DNA of 27,972 bases from Treponema sp. (GTDB taxonomy: Bacteria; Spirochaetota; Spirochaetia; Treponematales; Breznakiellaceae): assembly GCA_031258505.1 (NCBI GenBank), contig JAIRMT010000055.1, positions 1-27,972 of the forward strand, given 5' to 3'. The translations under genes were made by a program, and so were the position numbers. A model generated the notes under the pieces. The model was not told where the DNA came from, did not search any database, and saw only the letters and a list, made by a program, of their open reading frames with translations. Below are positions 21,806 to 27,972 of the stretch, in pieces. How positions within the stretch are numbered: position 1 is the first letter of the stretch; every line of letters begins with the position of its first letter.

Positions 21806-23313
21806 GAAGCCTGAGCGAACTCTTCTTCCTTCGCGGCCTCTTCCTGAAGCGTCTTCAAGGTTTTTGTGCTTTGCATCAGCGTATTATAGTTACCTGAGCG
21901 GAGAATGTTCACGGCTTCTTGAAGCTGTACATCGTATTCAAGGTCATAGACTGGCGCGACACTCGTCCGGTTCTGCTCGTTTCTGATGAGCCGACGGAGC
22001 AGGGATTCGTCGAGCTTATACTCACGATTGAGTTCTTTCGCCAAAGCCGCTATATCGTTCCCACTGGCCTGGGGATTCTCCTTGATAAAGTCTGGTATCC
22101 GGTGTGCCGTGATAAGGGAGTTCAAAGCCTCTGCATCATCGTCGGTGAATTCCGGGAATAGCACTTCTTGATCCGGTGGAATCCCGATCTTGTCGATGTT
22201 GACATCGCTGGGCGTATAGTAACGGGCGACTGTGATCTTAAAGCCGGTAGGCGTGTTGTTCAATGGATAAACCTGCTGCACCGAGCCTTTGCCAAAGGAC
22301 TTTTCGCCCACAAGGTAAGCGCGTCCCCGGTCCTTAAGCGCGCCAGCCACGATTTCCGACGCTGACGCCGAGCCTCGGTTAATCAGCACGATAAGCGGCA
22401 TGGTGAGTGGAACTTCTGTGGCTCTTCGGGCGCTGAACACACGGTTTTCCTGGGGCAATCGGGACTTGGTGCTGACCACAACCCCGCCTTCGAGGAAGAG
22501 ATCGCTGATATCAACCGCTGAATTCAGAAGCCCGCCATAGTTATTACGCAGGTCAAGGATAAATGCCTTGTAATTATGACTCTTAAACTCGGCAATCGCG
22601 TTTTTTGAACGTTCCAACGTATGCGGTGTAAAGGTGAGCAGTTTGAGATACCCAATGTCGTCCCCGATCATGGCATATTTTGTGGTGGGAACTTCGATGA
22701 TAGCCCGCGTCAGGCTAACCGGAAACTCAAGTTTTTCACCGCGGCGGATAACGAGATCAACGCTTTGTCCGGGCGTGCCGCGCAGTCGCGCCAGCACCTC
22801 GTCCATCGTGAGTACATCGGTGGACTCGTCGTTTATCTTGATGATGAGATCGCCTGGGTTAATCCCGGCGCGCCAGCCCGGCGTGTCCTCTATCGGGGAA
22901 GCTACTTCTATATACGTTTTTCCGTCAGCTTGTTCATCTGAAGGTGAAATATACAAGCCCACACCGCCGAAACTGCCCTGTGTGGTATCGCTGAGGTCGA
23001 TCATATCCTGCTCCGTCAGGAAACTCGAATACGGATCGCCCAGGGCCTCAAACATACCTGACATAGCCCCCTCATAAAGGGTTTGAGCTTCCACTTCATC
23101 CACATAATGCCGCTGGATAAAGTCAAACACGTCCTGAATAATTGAGGTATACTGACTGATGTATTGAGTTGTAGTCGTTCCCCTAGCCTCACGACCCTGC
23201 GCCTCAGCGCCGGGGACTAGCACAAGGATAAAAACGCCACACAGGAGTGCTGTAGCCATAACCCAGATAAAAGAAAGGGGAATTGATTTTTTATAAACAT
23301 AAAAATTTTTCAT
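21802..23313 (-). CDS. ctp: Carboxy-terminal processing protease (S41 family)
   Basis: It is a periplasmic serine protease anchored by one N-terminal membrane helix or signal (about 14-38). A PDZ domain lies at about 105-195 (GSFGGVGLY, GWRAGINPGDLI), followed by the catalytic domain with NRGSASASEIVAGAL (312-326) and GEKSFGKGSVQ (336-346), which contain the Ser/Lys dyad. At 503 residues it fits the family. The extended C-terminus (about 390-503) is charged and helical. The ATG has GGAG eight bases upstream. It is the first gene of an operon with rsmE and the WecG-like gene, and is divergent from grpE. Likely jobs are tail-specific proteolysis and cell-envelope maintenance. Confidence 0.94.
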   Translation of the reverse strand: MKNFYVYKKSIPLSFIWVMATALLCGVFILVLVPGAEAQGREARGTTTTQYISQYTSIIQDVFDFIQRHYVDEVEAQTLYEGAMSGMFEALGDPYSSFLTEQDMIDLSDTTQGSFGGVGLYISPSDEQADGKTYIEVASPIEDTPGWRAGINPGDLIIKINDESTDVLTMDEVLARLRGTPGQSVDLVIRRGEKLEFPVSLTRAIIEVPTTKYAMIGDDIGYLKLLTFTPHTLERSKNAIAEFKSHNYKAFILDLRNNYGGLLNSAVDISDLFLEGGVVVSTKSRLPQENRVFSARRATEVPLTMPLIVLINRGSASASEIVAGALKDRGRAYLVGEKSFGKGSVQQVYPLNNTPTGFKITVARYYTPSDVNIDKIGIPPDQEVLFPEFTDDDAEALNSLITAHRIPDFIKENPQASGNDIAALAKELNREYKLDESLLRRLIRNEQNRTSVAPVYDLEYDVQLQEAVNILRSGNYNTLMQSTKTLKTLQEEAAKEEEFAQAS

Positions 23314-23412
23314 GCGTAATCTCCATAACGCGAAATAATATCAAATACCACTGCGTTGAGCAAGATGACTCGATCTGGCACATTAAACCCGAACTTCCTG
23401 CGCCGCGTTTAC

Positions 23413-23442
23413 TTGACCTTTATATAGTCGGATAAGTATGTT
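23413..23442 (+). promoter_or_regulatory. Candidate grpE promoter
   Basis: TTGACC (23413-23418) and TATGTT (23437-23442) are separated by 18 bp. A CIRCE element (TTAGCACTC with its inverted partner) was looked for here and is absent. Confidence 0.5.
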
Positions 23443-23456
23443 CTTTACCATAACAA
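23433..23456 (+). promoter_or_regulatory. Shared upstream element, grpE copy
   Basis: TAAGTATGTT (23433-23442) and CATAACAA (23449-23456) reappear upstream of dnaK in the same order and with nearly the same spacing. It may be a joint control site or a duplicated promoter piece. Confidence 0.5.
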
Positions 23457-23484
23457 ACATAAATAAATACAAAGGGATGGAATC

Positions 23485-24075
23485 ATGTCAGATATTAAAG
23501 AAGAAATCGCTCCTGAAGATGAGCCAAACGTGAAAGCGCCGGACGCGGCTCAAGCCGACGTTCCTCAAGATGGAGAAGTGGTGGCAGAAGAACAGCGTCC
23601 CGACGAACGCTTAACAGACCTTGAAGCGCAACTCGCGCAGGCCAACGATCAGTTTCTGCGTAAGGCTGCGGAGTTCGAGAATTTCCGCAAGCGCATGAAT
23701 CGGGAGAAACAGGACGCTATTGACTTCGCCAATCAAGCCCTGCTTCTCGATATTATCGAAATCATTGATGACTTTGACCGGGCCATCAAATCAGCTGAAA
23801 CATCAAAAGACTTTGAGAGCTTTTACAAGGGCGTGGACATGATCGAGAAACGCCTTAGCTCCCAGCTAGAGAACAAGTGGGGACTCAAACGCTTTGACTC
23901 GGCAGGCGTACCGTTTGACCCTAACCGGCACGAGGCGATCATGATGGAGAAATCCACCGACATTGATGAACCAGTGGTGCAGGAAGACTTTGTTAAGGGC
24001 TATACCCTCAAAGACCGTGTGATTCGAAGCGCTAAGGTCAAGGTACTCATGCCTGAAGGAACAGCGGATGCATAA
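23485..24075 (+). CDS. grpE: GrpE, nucleotide exchange factor for DnaK
   Basis: It releases ADP from DnaK and so drives the chaperone cycle. The 196-residue protein has an acidic disordered N-terminus (1-40), a long coiled-coil (about 42-110, with FLRKAAEFENFRKRMNRE) and the C-terminal beta domain with the family signature FDPNRHEAI (144-152), VKGYTLKDRVIRSAKV (170-185). It has an AAAGGGATGGA ribosome binding site. It begins the chaperone cluster, with dnaK 81 bp downstream. No hrcA precedes it in this window; ctp is divergent. Confidence 0.96.
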   Translation: MSDIKEEIAPEDEPNVKAPDAAQADVPQDGEVVAEEQRPDERLTDLEAQLAQANDQFLRKAAEFENFRKRMNREKQDAIDFANQALLLDIIEIIDDFDRAIKSAETSKDFESFYKGVDMIEKRLSSQLENKWGLKRFDSAGVPFDPNRHEAIMMEKSTDIDEPVVQEDFVKGYTLKDRVIRSAKVKVLMPEGTADA

Positions 24076-24111
24076 AAAGCGGAGCTATTTACTACCCGCT
24101 GTCAGCTAATT

Positions 24112-24134
24112 TAAGTATGTTTTAGTCATAACAA
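24112..24134 (+). promoter_or_regulatory. Shared upstream element, dnaK copy
   Basis: TAAGTATGTT (24112-24121) and CATAACAA (24127-24134) lie 45 bp before the dnaK ATG, against 52 bp for the grpE copy. Spacing between the halves differs by one base (15 against 16). No good -35 box accompanies it. Confidence 0.5.
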
Positions 24135-24156
24135 TAATAATAAGGAGTTATAAAAA

Positions 24157-26082
24157 ATGAGTAAAATAATCGGTATTGACCTGGGAACCACAAACTCTTG
24201 CGTATCTGTGCTTGAAGGCGGCGAGCCTATTGTCATTCAGAACTCCGAGGGAGGACGCACAACCCCCTCAATCGTTGGTTTTACCAGTAAAGGTGAGCGC
24301 GTGGTAGGACAGCCCGCCAAGAACCAGCGTATCACGAACCCGGAAAACACGATCTTTTCCATTAAACGATTTATGGGTCGCCGTTATTCCGAAGTAAACA
24401 ACGAGATGGCGCGGGTTCCCTACCATGTAGTTGAGCAGGGAAACGATGTTCGTGTTGACATTGATGGGAAAAAGTATTCCCCGCAGGAGATTTCCGCTTT
24501 TGTTCTTCAAAAGATGAAGAAGACCGCTGAGGATTATCTGGGCGAGACCGTCAGCGAGGCAGTTATCACTGTGCCGGCATACTTTAACGACGCTCAACGG
24601 CAGGCTACGAAAGACGCGGGCAAGATTGCGGGGCTTGATGTTAAGCGCATCATCAATGAGCCGACCGCCGCTGCTCTGGCGTTTGGGCTTAACAAGAAAG
24701 AGCAGAAGAAAGATATGACTGTCGCGGTCTATGACCTGGGAGGCGGAACCTTCGACATTTCCATTCTGGAACTGGGCGACGGCGTCTTTGAGGTCAAGTC
24801 TACCAATGGCGACACCCACCTCGGCGGTGACGACTTTGACCAGCGTATTATGGAATGGCTTATCACTGAGTTCAGGCGGGATACGGGAATTGACCTTGGT
24901 CAGGATCGCATGGCCCTACAACGCCTCCGCGAGGCTGCTGAAAAAGCCAAGATTGAGCTTTCCGCCATGCAGACTACTGAGGTGAATCTGCCGTTCATCA
25001 CCGCCGACGCTTCCGGGCCCAAGCACTTACAGAAGACGCTTAGTAGAGCCAAGTTCGAGCAGATGGTGAGCGATCTGCTTGAGCGTTCAAAGGAACCGTG
25101 CAAGAAAGCGCTCAACGACGCGGGTCTCACCTCAGACAAGATCGACGAGGTTATCCTCGTAGGCGGTTCAACCCGTATTCCGGCAGTTCAGCAGATTGTC
25201 AAAGATCTGTTCAAAAAGGAGCCGAACAAGGGTGTGAATCCCGATGAAGCGGTCGCTATTGGCGCGGCCATTCAGGGCGGCGTGTTAAGCGGCGGTGTGA
25301 AAGACGTGCTCCTGCTCGACGTTACCCCGCTTTCACTCGGTATTGAAACCCTGGGCGGCGTTATGACCAAGCTCATCCCTCGCAACACGACAATTCCGAC
25401 CCGGAAAAGCCAGACATTCTCCACAGCCGCTGATGGCCAGACCGCTGTTACCATCCATGTACTTCAGGGCGAGCGTGAAATGGCGAACCAGAACCGCACC
25501 TTGGGGAACTTCAACCTCGAAGGCATTCCGCCTGCGCCGCGCGGCATTCCTCAGATTGAGGTTACGTTTGATATTGACGCCAACGGCATTGTCCACGTTT
25601 CCGCCAAGGATATGGGTACGGGCAAGGAACAGAAGATACGCATTGAAAGTTCCTCCGGTCTCTCCGACAACGACATTGAGCGCATGGTTAAGGAAGCCGA
25701 AATGCACGCTGAGGAAGACAAGCGTGAGCGTGAAAAGGCTGAGGTTCGCAACGAGGCTGAACAGATGATCTATGCCACTGAGAAGAACATCAAAGACTTG
25801 GGCGACAAGGTCAGCGCTGACGACAAAACCAAGACTGAGGAAGCCATTGCCGCGCTCAAGCAGGCGCTGGAAGGCAGCGATACTCAGACCATCAAGGATA
25901 AAACTGAGACCTTAAAGCAGGTTTCCTACAAGATCGCCGAGGAAATCTACAAGCAATCCGGCGCGCAACAGCAAGCTGGCGCAGGCCCCCAGGCCGGACC
26001 ATCCACTGGTCCCGATCAGGGCAGCGCGTCCAATACCAAAAGCGCCGAAGACGCAGATTATGAGGTGGTCGATGATAAGTAG
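24157..26082 (+). CDS. dnaK: Chaperone DnaK (Hsp70)
   Basis: It is an ATP-dependent chaperone that binds exposed hydrophobic segments of proteins. Motifs are GIDLGTTNSCV (6-16), VYDLGGGTFDIS (191-202, Thr198 in the catalytic position), ILVGGSTRIP (333-342) and the interdomain linker DVLLLDVTPLSLG (383-395). The substrate domain and lid run to a Gln/Gly/Pro-rich tail ending DADYEVVDDK. At 641 residues it is complete. AAGGAG lies nine bases upstream of the ATG. It sits between grpE and dnaJ and works with both. Confidence 0.98.
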   Translation: MSKIIGIDLGTTNSCVSVLEGGEPIVIQNSEGGRTTPSIVGFTSKGERVVGQPAKNQRITNPENTIFSIKRFMGRRYSEVNNEMARVPYHVVEQGNDVRVDIDGKKYSPQEISAFVLQKMKKTAEDYLGETVSEAVITVPAYFNDAQRQATKDAGKIAGLDVKRIINEPTAAALAFGLNKKEQKKDMTVAVYDLGGGTFDISILELGDGVFEVKSTNGDTHLGGDDFDQRIMEWLITEFRRDTGIDLGQDRMALQRLREAAEKAKIELSAMQTTEVNLPFITADASGPKHLQKTLSRAKFEQMVSDLLERSKEPCKKALNDAGLTSDKIDEVILVGGSTRIPAVQQIVKDLFKKEPNKGVNPDEAVAIGAAIQGGVLSGGVKDVLLLDVTPLSLGIETLGGVMTKLIPRNTTIPTRKSQTFSTAADGQTAVTIHVLQGEREMANQNRTLGNFNLEGIPPAPRGIPQIEVTFDIDANGIVHVSAKDMGTGKEQKIRIESSSGLSDNDIERMVKEAEMHAEEDKREREKAEVRNEAEQMIYATEKNIKDLGDKVSADDKTKTEEAIAALKQALEGSDTQTIKDKTETLKQVSYKIAEEIYKQSGAQQQAGAGPQAGPSTGPDQGSASNTKSAEDADYEVVDDK

Positions 26083-26093
26083 TGAGTAGAGCT

Positions 26094-26135
26094 TAGTGGG
26101 TAGGGGATAGAGACTCGGCTCTCCACTATCCACTA
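26094..26135 (+). other. Imperfect hairpin between dnaK and dnaJ
   Basis: TAGTGG and a TAGGGGATAGAG-like run pair imperfectly with CTCTCCACTATCCACTA. There is no T run, so it is more likely an mRNA processing or stability element than a terminator. It could lower dnaJ expression relative to dnaK. Confidence 0.45.
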
Positions 26136-26169
26136 GTCGTTACCACTAATCACAACAAAGGAAAAAAAT

Positions 26170-27303
26170 GTGGCAAAGCGTGATTACTATGAAGTGCTGG
26201 GTGTTCAGCGGAACGCCAGTAAAGATGAGATAAAGAAAGCCTACCGAAAACTTGCTATCCAGTATCACCCGGATAAAAATCCGGGCAATAAAGAAGCGGA
26301 AGAGAGATTCAAGGAAGCGACTGAGGCCTATGAAGTGCTGTCCGATGACCAGAAGAAGGCTGCTTATGACCAGTTTGGCTTCGCAGGCGTTGAAGGTATG
26401 GGTGGCCAGCATGATTATTCGCAAACATTCCGGGGCTTTGAGGATATTTTTGGTGATTTTTCGGGCTTCTCCAGCATTTTCGATACTTTCTTTGGTGGAA
26501 GCGGCGGCGGGCAGCGCTCATCAAGTGGGTCGGGTGGCTCTCGGCAAGGCGCAAATCTGCGCTACGATATCGAAATACCGTTCAAGGATGCGGTGTTTGG
26601 AACCAAAGTGGAGGTGCAGTATTCCCACAATGAAGCCTGTCCCTCCTGTAAAGGCTCGGGCGCTGCCGGTAGTTCCGGGAAAAAGGTCTGCCATACCTGC
26701 GGCGGCACAGGTCAGGTGCGACAAAGCATGGGTTTTTTCTCTATGCCCTCGACCTGCCCGGCCTGTAATGGCGAAGGGCATATCATTGAACACCCCTGCA
26801 AGGATTGCGGCGGTTCAGGCACACAGAAAAAACGGCAAAAACTCATGGTTACAATACCAGAAGGTGTAGACGATGGACGCAGGGTGCGTATCCCCCGACA
26901 AGGAGACGCGGGTGCAAATGGCGGGCAGCCCGGAGACCTGTATGTAGTTATCCATGTGAAGGCGCACGAGTTCTTTGAGCGCCAGAATACCGACCTTTAC
27001 TGCGCGTTGCCGATTTCGGTGAGTCAGGCTGCGCTTGGGGCGGAGATACACGTTATGACACTGGATGGCAAGACCATTAAGGTTAAGGTTCCCGCTGGCG
27101 TGCAGAACGGCAAGTTACTCCGTGTGCGGGACGAAGGCGTGCCTTCCAGTGGCAGACGAGGCGATCTCTATATCAAACTCATCGTGCAAATTCCCGTAAA
27201 ACTGTCTCGCCGGGGTAAGGACCTGCTCGAAGAGCTTGCCCGCGTTGAGGGCCAGGATGATTCCCCCAAGCCTATCCCTCTGGCTGAACTTGCTTCCCAA
27301 TAG
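26170..27303 (+). CDS. dnaJ: Co-chaperone DnaJ (Hsp40, type I)
   Basis: It delivers substrates to DnaK and stimulates its ATPase. The J domain lies at 4-70 with HPD at 33-35. A Gly/Phe- and Gly/Ser-rich region follows (71-125). The zinc domain has four CxxCxGxG repeats starting at Cys157, Cys174, Cys196 and Cys210. The C-terminal substrate domain contains GDLYVVIHVKAHEFFER. At 377 residues it is standard. The start is a GTG at 26170 with AAAGG eight bases upstream; an ATG two bases earlier is out of frame. Confidence 0.97.
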   Translation: MAKRDYYEVLGVQRNASKDEIKKAYRKLAIQYHPDKNPGNKEAEERFKEATEAYEVLSDDQKKAAYDQFGFAGVEGMGGQHDYSQTFRGFEDIFGDFSGFSSIFDTFFGGSGGGQRSSSGSGGSRQGANLRYDIEIPFKDAVFGTKVEVQYSHNEACPSCKGSGAAGSSGKKVCHTCGGTGQVRQSMGFFSMPSTCPACNGEGHIIEHPCKDCGGSGTQKKRQKLMVTIPEGVDDGRRVRIPRQGDAGANGGQPGDLYVVIHVKAHEFFERQNTDLYCALPISVSQAALGAEIHVMTLDGKTIKVKVPAGVQNGKLLRVRDEGVPSSGRRGDLYIKLIVQIPVKLSRRGKDLLEELARVEGQDDSPKPIPLAELASQ

Positions 27304-27405
27304 TTTTTGTTGAGGGGAAGGCGATACCTTTGATTTTCACGGTGCTTTGCCTGCAATGCCATTCCGAAATGCGTATGGCTATAGGCGAGTGGTTGGTGGA
27401 GAGTA

Positions 27406-27744
27406 ATGGCGGCTAATGAGTTATCGAGTACCCAGCGTATAGTGAAGGTGATACAGTCAATCCCGGCTGGTAAAGTATCGAGCTACCGCGACGTGGCGTT
27501 AGCCGCTGGGTTTCATAACGGGGCGCGGCAAACCGCACGTGTACTGCACTCGCTGTCGCAGAAGGAGCATTTACCCTGGCACCGTGTAATCAAGGTGGAT
27601 GGTCATATCGCGCTGCCACGCGGTGGAGGCCGCGAATTGCAGATTGCGCTGCTGCGTTCCGAAGGCGTAGAGGTATCGGAGCAGGATGTCGTTGATATGC
27701 GGCGCTATGGGTGGGGCGCTGAGTCGTTTCACGTTCAACGGTAA
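27406..27744 (+). CDS. Alkyltransferase-like (ATL) DNA-binding protein
   Basis: The 112-residue protein matches the DNA-binding domain of O6-alkylguanine-DNA alkyltransferases: IPAGKVSSYRDVALAAG (19-35), ARQTARVL (40-47) and PWHRVIKVDG (57-66). The reactive cysteine of the PCHRV motif is tryptophan (Trp58), which defines ATL proteins. These bind O6-alkylguanine, flip the base and recruit nucleotide excision repair rather than reversing the damage. The ATG has GGAG at 27398-27401. It has no obvious operon partner; the 102 bp before it show nothing further. Confidence 0.9.
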   Translation: MAANELSSTQRIVKVIQSIPAGKVSSYRDVALAAGFHNGARQTARVLHSLSQKEHLPWHRVIKVDGHIALPRGGGRELQIALLRSEGVEVSEQDVVDMRRYGWGAESFHVQR

Positions 27745-27759
27745 GCCTGTACGGTTTTG

Positions 27760-27972
27760 CTATCTCAGAATTTCGTCAAATCTCATGTCAATAGTTCTTT
27801 TAAGCTGAAGTAAGACCTCTTTGTGTACGCCGCTGCGCTCCACATCGGAATTCATCCCCGGAACCAAAAGCTGATACACCTCAACATGAAGCGCAGCCGC
27901 AAATTTCAGAATCGTCTTATCGCTGACCCAAGTCCGGCAACCCTCAATATCTTACTCAGGCTTAGTTATGTC
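27760..27972 (-). pseudogene. Partial, apparently frameshifted XRE-type (Cro/C1) regulator
   Basis: From 27951 to the TAG at 27760-27762 the minus strand encodes 63 residues opening DIEGCRTWVSDKTILKFAAA and continuing LHVEVYQLLVPG. This looks like the second half of an XRE helix-turn-helix and its tail (compare LSKIE.GR..VS..TL.KIA.ALNV). A stop (TAA at 27952-27954) lies directly upstream in that frame. The expected LSKIE is split: LSK reads in another frame, and removing two bases near 27949-27951 would rejoin it. The rest of the gene runs off the window edge. It is either broken or the edge sequence is unreliable. Confidence 0.6.

Noticed and set aside
23314..23484. CIRCE operator upstream of grpE
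   Set aside because: No TTAGCACTC or its inverted partner is present on either strand.

Overview
This window looks like chromosomal DNA from a spirochaete, most likely a Treponema of the termite-gut type. That placement is inferred from gene content and is not proven. The pointers are lipoproteins with relaxed spirochaete-style lipoboxes that carry paired TolB/CsgG-like domains, a SUMF1/FGE-like domain, a DUF4469 protein with an HU-like N-terminus, and a RAYT-type transposase. The remaining genes are bacterial housekeeping genes.

Layout, left to right. A secreted 5'-nucleotidase (ushA type, +) converges on a minus-strand operon of phenylacetate-CoA ligase, a double-ACT protein and glycogen synthase (paaK, ACT, glgA). 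Next come two plus-strand lipoproteins sharing two TolB/CsgG-like domains; one ends in an FGE-like domain and the other in a repeat-rich beta-helix. A DUF4469 protein follows, then tRNA-Arg(TCT). Glucuronate isomerase (uxaC) and an exported protein with an NCSGF cysteine motif lie on the minus strand. A REP-associated (Y1/HUH) transposase and a small HExxH protein follow on the plus strand. A LacI-type regulator and a long Rel (p)ppGpp synthetase form a minus-strand pair, divergent from a MerR regulator and trmJ on the plus strand. The operon ctp, rsmE, wecG-like (minus) diverges from the chaperone cluster grpE, dnaK, dnaJ (plus). The window ends with an alkyltransferase-like protein and a broken XRE-type regulator.

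The least ordinary part is a repeat system. Long gene-poor stretches (7413-8190 and 10784-11409) hold short-unit tandem arrays with a period of about 23 bp and units rich in GTGTG..CTCACAC, TCTCTGTCCC and GTGTGGCAC. Each array runs into a closely related block of about 122 bp whose two copies keep a foldable core, including one apparent compensatory base-pair change. The same short words (GTGCCAGAGACA, GTCAGACAC) flank the RAYT-type transposase and reach into the first codons of the gene after it. A perfect 18-bp tandem duplication built on GTGCCACAC sits in frame inside rsmE. A fourth array of palindromes (CTTAGAG..CTCTAAG), also with an exact 23-bp period, lies between the divergent lacI-type and merR promoters. 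I read these as one REP/RAYT-like family with an unusual preference for 23-bp tandem spacing.

Other notable points: the Rel protein has lost most catalytic residues of its hydrolase domain; the WecG-like enzyme lacks the usual catalytic Thr and Asp; the transposase HUH motif reads YIH; grpE and dnaK have no CIRCE element but share a two-part upstream sequence. All matches and alignments were made by eye, without database searches.
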